DNA from: Zooshikella sp050749885
Lineage (GTDB): Bacteria; Pseudomonadota; Gammaproteobacteria; Pseudomonadales; Zooshikellaceae
DNA length: 64,000 nucleotides
Assembly (NCBI RefSeq): GCF_050749885.1
Contig: NZ_JBOIUB010000017.1
Coordinates: 1-64,000 of the forward strand
Direction: 5' to 3'
Shown: positions 24,394-34,679 of the stretch, in pieces
Layout of the letters: every line of letters starts with the position of its first letter
Position numbering within the stretch: the first letter of the stretch is position 1
The notes under the pieces: model-generated
Database searches by the model: none
Told to the model about the DNA's origin: nothing
What the model saw: the letters and a program-made list of their open reading frames with translations, nothing else
Position numbers and translations under genes: made by a program

Positions 24394-27342
24394 TTACTTT
24401 TCACCAATAACTTGCAATCCCAGTAGCGTAGGAATGGTATTATCCTTATCTGGCTTTAATAGGGTGTTGACCTCCAGCAACGCAACGCGCTCCTTCGCTA
24501 AACCATATTGCTCAACAAGAAAGTCAGCAATCGCTTGCGCACGCCGCTCAGCCAATGCCCGTATAGTAATGGGCGGTACGGGTATTTTAACCATGAGCTG
24601 CTCAGCCAACTGGGTCGAGTCCTGTACGACTTGTCGAGTAAGCGTCTTAATTCGACCTTGATCCAGCCACATTTCATAGAGTTCAGTTAACGCTTCCCGG
24701 CGCTGCAATGTGGTTAACTCAAAAGCCTCTTTCCCTAACGTTTTCGCCAGTTTTGGATTTTGTTTGAGATAAACCTGCTGAAGCTGTTGCTCAAGCAACT
24801 GGTATGCGATTGCTTTACTATCCAACAGCTCATTAGCCTGTCCAGTAACCGTTAATTGCAACTTAGGACGATCTTGTAAAGCTTTGACTAACTGATGTAA
24901 GTGGTCTTGAAACTCTGATGATATCTCATAGCTACCCGGCTTAAAGCCGACTTGTTGAATATCTTCAGAACCTTCTGGCAACAACCCGGCAAGTGCGGTA
25001 AACGGAGAAGTCACCACCTTGGTAATATTGCTAAAAAGTGCTTTCAGAATCAATCCACCATAACTGATGTCTGGCTCTGACAAATTACCTTTCACAGGCA
25101 AATCAAGGTCAATATTACCTCGACTGTCTTTTAATAGCGCAATACCTAGCTTTAGTGGTACATCAACCGCTTCAGGACTTTTAACTTTTTCGCCTAACGT
25201 TAGCTGTTTGATAACAAAACGATTATCCGCCACCAGCTGGCTGTTCTTTACCCGGTAATGCAAATCTGCCTGCAAACTTCCTGACTTAATGGCGTACCCC
25301 ACAAACTGTCCTGAATAAGGGGTAAGGCTACGGAGCGGTAAACGCTGAAAGTGCATTTTCAAATTGGCTTGCTGGTGAAAATTGAGTGGGAAAAACTCAC
25401 CAGAAATACTGACAGGTGACTGCTTTTCTACCTGCCCCGTTAAATCAATTTTCGCAAGCTTAGCCTGTTTGGTATCTATTGGACCAATATGTCCTGAAAG
25501 CTTTTCAACATCACTAGCAAACTTGCGTATCAAAGACTCATCACTAAAGTGCATTTTGCCATTAGAGACAGTCAAACGTTGCAGCGAAAAAGCAAAATCA
25601 GTCTTCTTGGCTGCTGTGTTCTTTTTATTATCACTTGCAGGCTCTTGCTGATCATCTGATGCCAGTTGTAAAAGATTCAATTTACGTTGACGATTAATTT
25701 GCATGTCGATAAACGGATTAGTCAGTGCTAACTCATTTATGGTTAATGCCAGTGGCTGCATTGAAAAATTAAGCCGATCACCCTGCAAAGACTGCCAAGA
25801 GAGTAAAGGTTGATTCTTTAAGTTAGTAAGCTGTAGATCTGAAACAACCAGTGTACCTTGCACCTTCCAGGCATCCGGTTGCTGTAAATTTCCTGAAATA
25901 CGTAACTCACTACCCAACTCACCTCGGTTAATCTTTAGCTGCTTAACCTTGATATAGGGAGAAACAGAAGTAAGCCCTAACTTGGCCACACTTAACTGTA
26001 AATTAGTCACACCCGACTTCAGATTAAGCTCCCCAGTAGCAGAAACATCACCTGAGGGCATGACCTGACTATTGATGGAGACATTGATGGGTTTGCTAAC
26101 ATCACTGGATAGGCCTTTAATTGACACACTTTTCAACCGGACTTCATGATCAACAGCAGGAGTGAGTTGTTGATTTTGGAGGTGCAAATTACCATCTGCG
26201 AGTTGAATACCCGAAACTTGCCACTGCCATGGCACGGTTTCAGTCGGCGCTTCGGAAGAAGCTGGAAAAAAGGGTAGGTCTTTTGGTTGACCATCTTGTC
26301 CTAATGTCAAATGTAAGGCAGGGGCTGTTAGCTGAATACTGGGGATCAACAGCCTCTGCTTATTCAAGACCAGTTCCAGATCTTTCACCGTTGCCTCTGA
26401 TAGAGAAGCAGACCATGCCGTGGTCGTAGCAACGGCAATATCTTGTACAGCAACCTTTTTAGCGTTTGTTGTTAACCCTGCTTTAGGATTCCAGTTGATA
26501 TTGGCATCCCAAGTCAGTTTGCCTTTATTAATGTTAAGGTTAGATCCCAACGATGACAGCCAGGGCTGAACAAAACCTATTGAAACAGCCTTGCCTTGCG
26601 ACTGAAGTTTAACCTGTTGCTCAGCAATATCAGCCTCTCCAGCAACGGTTACCAGACCACCCGTGTTCAACGTTGAAGAAAGCGACAATGCGGTAGATTG
26701 ACCTATTTGAGTATTCACATTGGTTACAGCCAAGCCAATGTCATCAATAATAATATCCTTGCCTTGCTTTAAGCGCTGATCACGAAAAACCACTTTGCCG
26801 CTTGTTATTGCAATTTTATCAATAAGAATATTGGGCAACACTGTCGTATTCTCACTGAGTTCTTTTTTGTCTGACGCTGAATGTTTAGCTTCTTGTGAAG
26901 ATGTATTTTCGGGAATAAGTCTCAACCAGTTAAGTTGGCCTGAAGTATCAATTTCAACTAAAACATACGGCTGCTGTATGCTAAACGATGGGATATTAAT
27001 TTGCCCAAGGACTAAAGGCCATACATCAAAGTTGAAATCCAGTGTTTCGAAACCTGCTTGTTGAACAGGCTTAACCTTAGCGTTAGGTTGATACGTGAGT
27101 GACACATTATGAGCTGAAGCTTGTAAAGTAAAGGGGTTAATGTTCAGCTTGCCTAGCTTTACTTGATAGTCAGGTTTATCAGCAAGCAACCATTTGATTA
27201 AATCAGACGCAAAATAAGGTATTACCAGCCCTACAATGGCAGCATAGCCCCCATAAATCCCACCTAAAATGAGTAACCAGCGACGTCCGCGCCGAAAAAA
27301 AGGACGATCTTTTTTTTGCTCGGTGTTTTCAACCATAACCAT
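24394..27342 (-). CDS. DUF748 AsmA-like envelope protein
   Basis: A 982-residue protein with one N-terminal membrane helix (WLLILGGIYGGYAAIVGLVI) and a long periplasmic part made of repeating beta-rich segments, the hallmark of the AsmA-like DUF748 family. Typical blocks are LDFNFDVWPLVLGQINIPSF, DIIIDDIGLAVTNVNTQIG, TPYSGQFVGYAIKSGSL and KSGSLQADLHYRV. The C-terminal about 200 residues carry an OmpA-like fold region (LTVTGQANELLDSKAIAYQ, LAERRAQAIADFLVEQYG). Relatives bridge the periplasm and are linked to phospholipid traffic or envelope integrity; that role is inferred. Start ATG 27342 or the in-frame ATG 27336. Single gene. Confidence 0.88.
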   Translation of the reverse strand: MVMVENTEQKKDRPFFRRGRRWLLILGGIYGGYAAIVGLVIPYFASDLIKWLLADKPDYQVKLGKLNINPFTLQASAHNVSLTYQPNAKVKPVQQAGFETLDFNFDVWPLVLGQINIPSFSIQQPYVLVEIDTSGQLNWLRLIPENTSSQEAKHSASDKKELSENTTVLPNILIDKIAITSGKVVFRDQRLKQGKDIIIDDIGLAVTNVNTQIGQSTALSLSSTLNTGGLVTVAGEADIAEQQVKLQSQGKAVSIGFVQPWLSSLGSNLNINKGKLTWDANINWNPKAGLTTNAKKVAVQDIAVATTTAWSASLSEATVKDLELVLNKQRLLIPSIQLTAPALHLTLGQDGQPKDLPFFPASSEAPTETVPWQWQVSGIQLADGNLHLQNQQLTPAVDHEVRLKSVSIKGLSSDVSKPINVSINSQVMPSGDVSATGELNLKSGVTNLQLSVAKLGLTSVSPYIKVKQLKINRGELGSELRISGNLQQPDAWKVQGTLVVSDLQLTNLKNQPLLSWQSLQGDRLNFSMQPLALTINELALTNPFIDMQINRQRKLNLLQLASDDQQEPASDNKKNTAAKKTDFAFSLQRLTVSNGKMHFSDESLIRKFASDVEKLSGHIGPIDTKQAKLAKIDLTGQVEKQSPVSISGEFFPLNFHQQANLKMHFQRLPLRSLTPYSGQFVGYAIKSGSLQADLHYRVKNSQLVADNRFVIKQLTLGEKVKSPEAVDVPLKLGIALLKDSRGNIDLDLPVKGNLSEPDISYGGLILKALFSNITKVVTSPFTALAGLLPEGSEDIQQVGFKPGSYEISSEFQDHLHQLVKALQDRPKLQLTVTGQANELLDSKAIAYQLLEQQLQQVYLKQNPKLAKTLGKEAFELTTLQRREALTELYEMWLDQGRIKTLTRQVVQDSTQLAEQLMVKIPVPPITIRALAERRAQAIADFLVEQYGLAKERVALLEVNTLLKPDKDNTIPTLLGLQVIGEK

Positions 27343-27663
27343 CGCTCAAGAAATTCTAAACAAAAGGCTGGATATATTAACATGCAACAATGAGAAAATA
27401 ACCAGACCCACCTTGTCTACTCAGTAGCAAAAACAAAGACAGTTGTTGAACTATTGTACAACTGATTAAGCACAATAGATGCTTATCTCATCTTAATCGT
27501 TTTAGAAAGCGAAACAGCCATAACTATCCAACCCTTTCATTCAACAAGTAAAACATACAGCATTATTCAATTTAGTGTTGATGTAAAAATGATCTAAGAC
27601 CTGAAATTAACGAGACTAATACTTATATTTAAGGGACAGTCATTAACAAAGGGCAGCTATACC
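27343..27663. other. intergenic region without visible gene
   Basis: About 320 AT-rich bases between divergent genes. It should hold the promoters of the DUF748 gene and of the next rightward gene. I see no RNA gene or clear repeat. Confidence 0.4.
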
Positions 27664-28206
27664 ATGAAACGACTTTATTATTTAGCCGATGAAATTGACG
27701 AAGTTGAGCGCATTTCAGAAGATTTACATAAAGAAGGTATCACTGACTGGCGTTTTCACATCCTAAGCCGGGATGATGCTGGACTCTATAATCACCAGCT
27801 TCATGCTGCAACCCCTCTACAACGTTGTGACCTCATTCATCGAAGTGAACAGGGGGCAATGATTGGCTTTTTTCTGGGTTCTATCGCCGGATACATTGCT
27901 TTACAGCTCAGTCCAACAGGTAATGATGTTCACTGGATGACTTTCATCGTTGTTATTGTTCTATTTACCATGTTTGGTACCTGGGTTGGAGGCTTGGCAG
28001 GCTTATCTCATGAAAACTACAAGATTAGTCAATTCCATGATGCATTGGACAATGGTAAGTATTTAATTATGGTTGATGCACGGCGCCACGAAGAACCTAA
28101 AGTACGAGCCACCATGAATAGATACCATCCTGATACAAATTATGTAGGAATGGACTCAGTGTTCACCAATCCTCTGGCTCACCCCCAACCCACCAGCCAT
28201 ATTTAA
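27664..28206 (+). CDS. small two-helix membrane protein
   Basis: A 180-residue protein. A soluble start (MKRLYYLADEIDEVERISE, then LHKEGITDWRFHILSRD) is followed by two membrane helices: GAMIGFFLGSIAGYIALQL and FIVVIVLFTMFGTWVGGLAG. The C-terminal part is soluble (NGKYLIMVDARRHEEP). This layout, an N-terminal ferredoxin-like fold plus a Gly-rich helical hairpin, is known from uncharacterised gammaproteobacterial proteins. No function assigned. Confidence 0.75.
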   Translation: MKRLYYLADEIDEVERISEDLHKEGITDWRFHILSRDDAGLYNHQLHAATPLQRCDLIHRSEQGAMIGFFLGSIAGYIALQLSPTGNDVHWMTFIVVIVLFTMFGTWVGGLAGLSHENYKISQFHDALDNGKYLIMVDARRHEEPKVRATMNRYHPDTNYVGMDSVFTNPLAHPQPTSHI

Positions 28207-28333
28207 GGGCATCGTTATCGTCAAGATGAGGCTGGTTTTTTGAAACACTATTGACCAACACTAGACATTCAATGTACTCAGTGTCAACATGTGTCGTACT
28301 TTAGAAAAAAGAAACCTAAGGTTGTCGCGACAC

Positions 28334-28945
28334 ATGCAAAAGCCTTCCTATCACCACGGTAACCTAAAAGCGGCGCTACTTTCAGTCGCACTTGACCATG
28401 TTCGACAGTATGGCGCAGACAAAATTAGTCTTCGCGCTTTAGCACGAGACTTGGGTGTTTCTCAAACCGCTCCCTACCGCCACTTTGCAGATAAGGATGC
28501 CCTGTTAGCCGAGCTTGCTGCTGAAGGTTTCAATTTATTAGCAGAAGCGCTTCAGCCTGCAACACAAACGGCTCAACATGACCCTGTTTCGGCTATGGAG
28601 CAAGCCGGAGTCAGCTATGTTAGGTTTGCACTTACTCATCCAGAACATTACCACCTAATGTTTGGCAGTGCTCACTTCCATGACAGATGCTTCCCTGGAT
28701 TAGACCGAACCACAGAGCAGTCCTATGATGCGATCCTGCAAATCATTGAGGCGGGCATCAGCCAGGGTGTGTTCCGTAATGAGGCTACGGAATTGTTAGC
28801 CTTGAGTGCCTGGTCTACTGTGCATGGCTTAGCCTCTTTGCTCATTGATGGGCTTATAGACCAAAGCCGTGTTGCGGATAATGAACAACTCATAAAAGCC
28901 ATTGCCAATACACTGATGCAGGGAATTTTTACACCCCCCGCCTAA
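28334..28945 (+). CDS. TetR/AcrR-family transcriptional regulator
   Basis: A 203-residue repressor. The N-terminal helix-turn-helix reads ISLRALARDLGVSQTAPYRH, followed by FADKDALLAELAAEGF; the start MQKPSYHHGNLKAALL is the usual one of the WHG-type TetR group. The C-terminal ligand-binding part includes FALTHPEHYHLMFGS. The upstream in-frame ATG at 28289 would add 15 residues without family support. No obvious target gene adjoins it. Confidence 0.88.
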   Translation: MQKPSYHHGNLKAALLSVALDHVRQYGADKISLRALARDLGVSQTAPYRHFADKDALLAELAAEGFNLLAEALQPATQTAQHDPVSAMEQAGVSYVRFALTHPEHYHLMFGSAHFHDRCFPGLDRTTEQSYDAILQIIEAGISQGVFRNEATELLALSAWSTVHGLASLLIDGLIDQSRVADNEQLIKAIANTLMQGIFTPPA

Positions 28946-29058
28946 TACACGCACGAACGCCTTAAGCAACGTTGCCAATATGAGCCTATCCTAAAACAAG
29001 TGCCATGCTCTGTTTTAGTTTGTGCACGTATTTAATCCCTCAATTTGCTTGCAATTAC

Positions 29059-29196
29059 ATGGCTAATAAAAAATATAAATGGTTGGACAAGCTAGACGAG
29101 ATTGAGCATCAAATCGGTGATGTTTTACTGTGGGTTATTGTTATTAGTGCGCTACTTTGGCCATTTTATGTATGGCTCAAAGGGTTCTATGAGTGA
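29059..29196 (+). CDS. small single-helix membrane protein
   Basis: A 45-residue protein beginning MANKKYKWLDKLDEIEHQIG, with one membrane helix (DVLLWVIVISALLWPFYVWL). The frame extends upstream to 29005, but the internal ATG gives a cleaner protein. Too short for family assignment. Confidence 0.45.
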   Translation: MANKKYKWLDKLDEIEHQIGDVLLWVIVISALLWPFYVWLKGFYE

Positions 29197-29206
29197 TTGG
29201 CTACAT

Positions 29207-29247
29207 AAAATTTTAATAAAAAATAAGGCGGCAACTGCCGCCTTATT
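29207..29247 (-). terminator. Rho-independent terminator of putP
   Basis: AATAAGGCGGCA and TGCCGCCTTATT form a perfect 12-bp inverted repeat with a two-base centre (29222-29247). Read leftward, it is followed by TTTTTATTAAAATTTT. It therefore ends putP, and may also stop the small rightward gene. Confidence 0.85.
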
Positions 29248-29277
29248 GAGTAAGATGAACAACACTTATAAGTTAAC

Positions 29278-30768
29278 TTAAAGTGTCTCCAAACTTTTCT
29301 TCATTTTATCAAATTGCTGGTTAATTTCTTCTGCAGGTTCATCGGTCATCAATGAGACACCAATAATTGCGACCAGTGAAAGCATAATACCTGGAATAAT
29401 TTCATATAAATCAAACCAGCCACCTTCAAACTGCTTCCACACCACGACGGTCAAACCACCCACGATGATCCCTGCCAGCGCACCGGGTAAATTCATCCGT
29501 TTCCAATAGAGGGAAAGTACCAGTGCAGGACCAAATGCAGCTCCAAAACCAGCCCAAGCATAAGACACTAGATCAAGTACTTTGCTGTTTTCATCCAGTG
29601 CCAGTAAAGTTGCAATCACTGCAATACTTAATACTGCTACCCGGCCAATAATCATAACTTGCTTAGGAGTTGCATCTTTCTTAACGATAGCTTTATAGAA
29701 GTCTTCTGCTACCGCTGATGAGCATACTAATAACTGTGAGTCAGCCGTACTCATAATGGCCGCCAAGATAGCCGCTAATAAAATTCCGGCAACAACAGGG
29801 TGGAATAGTGCATTCACCATGACCATAAAGATGGTTTCAGAGTCACCAATTTTCTGCTCCATACCTATGCCTGCAAAACCCACCAATGCAGCACCAAGAA
29901 GGCTTAATGCCGTCCAACTGACTGCAATCCTTCGTGCTGCTGGAATTTCTTTATTGGCACGGGCAGCCTTAAAGCGAGCCAAAATATGTGGCTGACCAAA
30001 ATACCCTAATCCCCACCCCAGCAAACTAAGCACGGTAATGAGAGAAAGAGGATCGCCCTTAACGTCATTAAACAAAGTCAGCAGTTCTGGATTTTTCGTG
30101 TTAACTTCTGCAAGCGTTGCCTCAAATCCACCATTGGTTTGAATAGCAATAACAGGCACGATCACCAGTGCAGCGGCCATCAAAAGCCCTTGCACTAAGT
30201 CCGTCCAAGATACCGCTAAAAATCCACCAAACAATGTGTATGAAACGACACACACCATACCAATCAATACTGCCCATTTATATTCAACCCCAAAAACCTG
30301 GTTGAATAACTTGCCACCTGCCACTAATCCAGAACTGGTATAAAACAAGAAAAAGAGCAGGATAAAGATGGCACAAATCACTTGAAGTAAGTTCGATCGA
30401 TCTGCAAACCGGTTTGAAAAAAACTCAGGTAAGGTTAATGAGTTATTGGCAACAATACTGTATGTACGCAGGCGGCGAGCAACAATTAACCAGTTAAGCC
30501 ACGTTCCCACCAATAAACCAATGGCTAGCCAAGCAGACTCCATACCAGAAGCAAATGCATAACCAGGCAACCCTAGTAACAACCAGCCACTCATATCTGA
30601 GGCCCCAGCACTTAATGCCGCTGGCCATGGACCTAAAGAACGCCCTCCCAAAAAGTAATCGGTGGAATCTGCTGTTCGCCGGTAAGCCCACCAACCGATC
30701 AGCAACATACCCACAAGGTACACTAAAAATGTTGAGGTAATAATTACGTTATTTACTGCGTCTGACAT
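29278..30768 (-). CDS. putP: sodium/proline symporter
   Basis: A solute:sodium symporter of 496 residues with about 13 membrane helices. Family marks: DYFLGGRSLGPWPAALSAGA followed by SDMSGWLLLGLPGYAF, YTLFGGFLAVSWTDLVQG, GWGLGYFGQPHILARF and ADSQLLVCSSAVAEDFYK. The ATG at 30768 was chosen because MSDAVNNVIITSTFLVYLVG begins the first helix; the frame runs to 30867 without family similarity. It imports proline for PutA, whose gene lies upstream on the same strand but with its own terminator between them. Confidence 0.94.
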   Translation of the reverse strand: MSDAVNNVIITSTFLVYLVGMLLIGWWAYRRTADSTDYFLGGRSLGPWPAALSAGASDMSGWLLLGLPGYAFASGMESAWLAIGLLVGTWLNWLIVARRLRTYSIVANNSLTLPEFFSNRFADRSNLLQVICAIFILLFFLFYTSSGLVAGGKLFNQVFGVEYKWAVLIGMVCVVSYTLFGGFLAVSWTDLVQGLLMAAALVIVPVIAIQTNGGFEATLAEVNTKNPELLTLFNDVKGDPLSLITVLSLLGWGLGYFGQPHILARFKAARANKEIPAARRIAVSWTALSLLGAALVGFAGIGMEQKIGDSETIFMVMVNALFHPVVAGILLAAILAAIMSTADSQLLVCSSAVAEDFYKAIVKKDATPKQVMIIGRVAVLSIAVIATLLALDENSKVLDLVSYAWAGFGAAFGPALVLSLYWKRMNLPGALAGIIVGGLTVVVWKQFEGGWFDLYEIIPGIMLSLVAIIGVSLMTDEPAEEINQQFDKMKKSLETL

Positions 30769-31040
30769 CAAGTTAAACCCCACTACTGGTAGTGTCTTCC
30801 GACACGTTATTGTTATTCTCCAAAAAGCATCCCAGCGAATCCAGAGCACTGCCAACATAAAATACACAAGGAAAATCAGTTACCTTCTTCGCCTGTGTGA
30901 ATTAATTAGCTCCTTGCTCACTATTTTTATGTCATCTCCCCAATTACAACTATCAGACTGTAACCAGGGAGTGATTGAATGCTGTGTTACTCAAAACACC
31001 CACATTCAAAACGAGCGGCCATAATTAGACTTATCAGCCA

Positions 31041-31083
31041 CTTTTAAAAAAAGAAAAAGCGCGAGTCTACACTGACTCGCGCC
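31041..31083 (-). terminator. Rho-independent terminator of putA
   Basis: GCGCGAGTC and GACTCGCGC form a perfect 9-bp stem with loop TACACT (31059-31082). Read leftward it is followed by TTTTTCTTTTTTT. It separates putA from putP. Confidence 0.88.
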
Positions 31084-31089
31084 TAAAGG

Positions 31090-34000
31090 CTACACGCTCT
31101 CGGTACCCAGTGACAATAGTGTCGCGTTGCCACCCACTGCAGTGGTATTCACCGTGCGAGTGCGTTCTGTAGCAAACCGATAAAGATAATGAGGACCCCC
31201 AGCCTTAGGTCCTGTTCCAGATAACCCCTGTCCCCCAAATGGCTGTACGCCCACCACAGCCCCAATTTGGTTACGATTGATATACACATTACCAATACGT
31301 ACCCGTTGATCAATATACTCAGCCGTTGCTTCATTTCGGGTATGAATGCCTAACGTCAAGCCATAACCTGCCTGATTGATTTGCTCAATCACCTGATCAA
31401 GTGCCTGGGCTGCATAAGTCACCACATGCAAAATTGGCCCAAAGTTTTCCTGCTGCAACTGCGCCATAGACTCAATTTTAAAGGCAATGGGAGCAATAAA
31501 ATGACCTTTCTGCGAGGAAGATAGGGTTCCTTCTGCAATGAGTTCAGCCTCTTGCTGCATGTGATTAATATGTTTAATCAGCAGCTGCTTGGCGTCACTG
31601 TCTATCACTGGGCCCACATCGGTAGATAGCGTGCTAGGATCTCCCACTTTTAACTCAGCCATGGCGCCTGCAAGCAACTCCAAAATTCGAGGCGCAACAT
31701 CTTGCTGTACAAACAACACGCGTAATGCAGAGCAACGCTGACCAGCTGAAGCGAAAGCCGACTGCACAACATCTCGAACTACCTGCTCTGGTAATGCAGT
31801 GCTATCCACAAGCATTGCATTCTGACCACCTGTTTCAGCAATTAATGGAATGATTGCCCCCTTACGAGCAGCCAGTTGCTGATTAATAGCCTGAGCCGTT
31901 TGGGTTGACCCCGTAAATACCACACCGCCTATACGCTCATCAGCCACAAGCTTGGCGCCAACAGTTGCACCGTCACCAGGTAAAAACTGAATGACACTGC
32001 CGGGTATACCTGCTTGTAGCAGTAACTCAACAGCTCGATGTGCTATTAAGCTGGTTTGCTCTGCAGGCTTAGCAATAACGGTATTACCTGATACTAGCGC
32101 AGCAACAACCTGTCCCATAAAAATGGCCAGAGGGAAGTTCCAGGGGCTGATACAGACAAAAATCCCCCGGCCTTGCCAGTACAAATGGTTACTTTCCCCT
32201 GTGGGTCCAGGCATCACTTGCTCGCTCCCAAACATTTGCAATCCTTGCAATGCATAGTAACGACAAAAGTCGACCGCTTCGCGGATCTCATCAATGCTGT
32301 CCTGAATGGTCTTACCTGCTTCACGATGGCAGAGAACAATTAACTCAGCCATATTTGCTTCCAGTAAGTCTGCAACACGCTGTAAGCAAGCCGCTCGCTC
32401 AGATACCGGAGTCGCATTCCACGCAGCCCAACCGTCATAAGCCGATTGCATAGCCTTAGCAACATGCTCATCTGAAGCCCAGGCGATGTTGCCCACCTGA
32501 TCTTCAGGGTTATAAGGACTGATGACGGTTTCCAAATTCCCATCAAGCAGTGACTTGCCACCGATAATTGGGCCAGCTTGCCACTGATGGTGCATAAAAG
32601 CCTGCCGTTGTTCGGCCAACCACTGCCACTCAGACTGAACGGCAATATTGTAGCCTTTGGAGTTCAAACGTTGGCTACCATACAGGTGTGAAGGTAAAGG
32701 AATACGATTATTCGCTACGCAGGCATATTGCTGAATGTGTGCAACAGGGTGTTTAACCAGCTCTGAAACAGGGGTTCTTGCATCGACCAAACGATGCACA
32801 AAAGATGAGTTAGCGCCATTTTCTAACAGACGACGAACCAAGTACGGCAATAAATCTTTATGTGCACCAACAGGGGCATAAATTCTTACACTTTGCTTAT
32901 AGTTGGTAATGACAGTGTTATAAAGCGCATCCCCCATGCCATGTAACCGCTGGAATTCAAACTCTTTGTGAGTTGCCATACTAAGCACGCTGGCTACAGT
33001 ATGCGCATTATGACTGGCAAACTGAGGATAAATGAGTCCTCTTAAATGGCCTTCCAACAGAAAGCGAGCGCAAACTAAATAGGAAATATCAGTCGCGTCT
33101 TTACGAGTAAAAACAGGATATCCCGCTAACCCTAACTGTTGGCAATGCTTTATTTCACTATCCCAGTATGCCCCTTTTACCAAGCGTACAGGGATACAAT
33201 CACGCTGTTGTGCGGACAGCGATGCTAACCAGGCAAGAACCGGTAAAGCCCGCTTTGAATAAGCCTGTACCACTAAACCTAACTTACCCCAACCTTGGTT
33301 TACTGGGTCTCGGTAAAGCTTCTCAAAAAGTTGTAGAGAAAGCTCTAAACGATCAGCTTCCTCAGCATCAATGGTAATGGCAACATCATGTTCACGAGCC
33401 AGTTTAATCAGTAATCGAACTGTCTCAAACAGCTCGGTTAATACTCGTTGGGACTGAGTGGGCTCATAGCGTGGATGCAGTGCAGATAACTTAATCGAAA
33501 TAGAAGGACGCGGTGTACCTTCACTTTTATAGTTATCTTTTCCTACAGCGGTTATCGCCTGGGCATAATCATCGTAGTACTTCTTTGCATCAGTTTGAGT
33601 CAGTGCCGCCTCACCCAGCATATCAAAGGAGTAAGTAAAGCCTTTGTCACGGGGTTTATAACTGTTCTTCAACGCTTCTTTTATACTGCGCCCCAGCACA
33701 AAATGCTTACCCATGATTTTCATAGCTTGATGCATAGCCTGGCGCACCACAGGTTCACCTAAGCGATTGACCAGCCGATTTATGACATTTGCAGGCGCAC
33801 CATCAATCTGGCTATCCAGTGTAATGACCTTACCTGTCAGCAGTAGCCCCCAAGTAGACATGTTGACCAAAACAGAGTCACTTTTCTTTAAGTGCCCTTT
33901 CCAGTCCGCCACACTTAACTTATCTCTAATCAATGCATCTGCGGTATCTGCATCAGGAATCCGCATCAAGGCCTCTGCCAAACACATCAGCAAAATACCC

Positions 34001-34260
34001 TCTTGCGTATCCAAACTGTACTCTAACAACAGCGCATCGATCATATGAATCGCATCGTCTTGAGCACGAACCTGCTCAATGAGTTGGGTAGCTTTTTCTG
34101 TGATCTTTTGGAGTTGCTGGGCATCAGGCTCAGCTATGGCAATAAGCTGTTGCACATAACCCGTTTCATCAACCGAATAATTTTGGCTGATAAATGGCCA
34201 TATTGTTTGTGGTTGCTGCTGAATAAAGGCTGGATCAAAAACCTGTTTGACCGAAAACAT
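31090..34260 (-). CDS. putA: bifunctional proline dehydrogenase / P5C dehydrogenase, short form
   Basis: A 1056-residue enzyme oxidising proline to glutamate in two channelled steps. The proline dehydrogenase barrel shows YSFDMLGEAALT, SIKLSALHPRYE, TIDAEEADRLELSL, RLVKGAYWDSEIKHCQQLG and FQRLHGMGDALY. The aldehyde dehydrogenase half shows CISPWNFPLAIFMGQVVAAL, FTGSTQTAQAINQ, ETGGQNAMLVDSTAL and the catalytic Cys in SAGQRCSALRVLF. It lacks the N-terminal ribbon-helix-helix repressor domain of E. coli PutA (about 1320 residues) and the long C-terminal extension. It therefore cannot autoregulate by DNA binding, which fits an AraC-type activator encoded upstream. Confidence 0.95.
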   Translation of the reverse strand: MFSVKQVFDPAFIQQQPQTIWPFISQNYSVDETGYVQQLIAIAEPDAQQLQKITEKATQLIEQVRAQDDAIHMIDALLLEYSLDTQEGILLMCLAEALMRIPDADTADALIRDKLSVADWKGHLKKSDSVLVNMSTWGLLLTGKVITLDSQIDGAPANVINRLVNRLGEPVVRQAMHQAMKIMGKHFVLGRSIKEALKNSYKPRDKGFTYSFDMLGEAALTQTDAKKYYDDYAQAITAVGKDNYKSEGTPRPSISIKLSALHPRYEPTQSQRVLTELFETVRLLIKLAREHDVAITIDAEEADRLELSLQLFEKLYRDPVNQGWGKLGLVVQAYSKRALPVLAWLASLSAQQRDCIPVRLVKGAYWDSEIKHCQQLGLAGYPVFTRKDATDISYLVCARFLLEGHLRGLIYPQFASHNAHTVASVLSMATHKEFEFQRLHGMGDALYNTVITNYKQSVRIYAPVGAHKDLLPYLVRRLLENGANSSFVHRLVDARTPVSELVKHPVAHIQQYACVANNRIPLPSHLYGSQRLNSKGYNIAVQSEWQWLAEQRQAFMHHQWQAGPIIGGKSLLDGNLETVISPYNPEDQVGNIAWASDEHVAKAMQSAYDGWAAWNATPVSERAACLQRVADLLEANMAELIVLCHREAGKTIQDSIDEIREAVDFCRYYALQGLQMFGSEQVMPGPTGESNHLYWQGRGIFVCISPWNFPLAIFMGQVVAALVSGNTVIAKPAEQTSLIAHRAVELLLQAGIPGSVIQFLPGDGATVGAKLVADERIGGVVFTGSTQTAQAINQQLAARKGAIIPLIAETGGQNAMLVDSTALPEQVVRDVVQSAFASAGQRCSALRVLFVQQDVAPRILELLAGAMAELKVGDPSTLSTDVGPVIDSDAKQLLIKHINHMQQEAELIAEGTLSSSQKGHFIAPIAFKIESMAQLQQENFGPILHVVTYAAQALDQVIEQINQAGYGLTLGIHTRNEATAEYIDQRVRIGNVYINRNQIGAVVGVQPFGGQGLSGTGPKAGGPHYLYRFATERTRTVNTTAVGGNATLLSLGTESV

Positions 34261-34679
34261 ACACTCTCCCCGACAGCCTGGTCACAAACCATCGGGCAAT
34301 AGGCAAACTCATCCCAAACCTAAAGGAAGGCCTTAAATGCTGTTACCCTAATTGGCGATATTTGGCGTGCTAGGCTATACAAAAATGCTTTGTTATCAAC
34401 CCTTGACCCGAATTGTTAATTGTTATGAGTCAAGGCTCCAAAATGTAAAGCGATTGTTATAAGTGTTATACCCACAGCAAAGGATATAACTCTTGTTATT
34501 AACCCAAATGTAACGTCTAGAAGATTACAGGTCTTACAAAAAACTATGATTTTTTTGCAAAAAACTCTGATCTAAAGCAATGCATTTTTCTAAAATGGCA
34601 TATTCATGCTTTGCATCACATTCTCAAAACAACAACCAACTAAAAAGGTACACGTTGACACTTACCTTACAAAGAGCAA
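34261..34679. promoter_or_regulatory. putA / araC control region with TTGTTA repeats
   Basis: About 420 noncoding bases upstream of putA. TTGTTA occurs at 34390, 34412, 34420, 34454 and 34493, all in the same orientation. TTGTTATCAACCC (34390) and TTGTTATTAACCC (34493) are near-identical 13-mers 103 bases apart. A CCTTGAC / GTCAAGG inverted pair (34401-34407 and 34429-34435) lies among them. This looks like a multi-site activator-binding region, probably for the adjacent AraC regulator. Confidence 0.5.
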
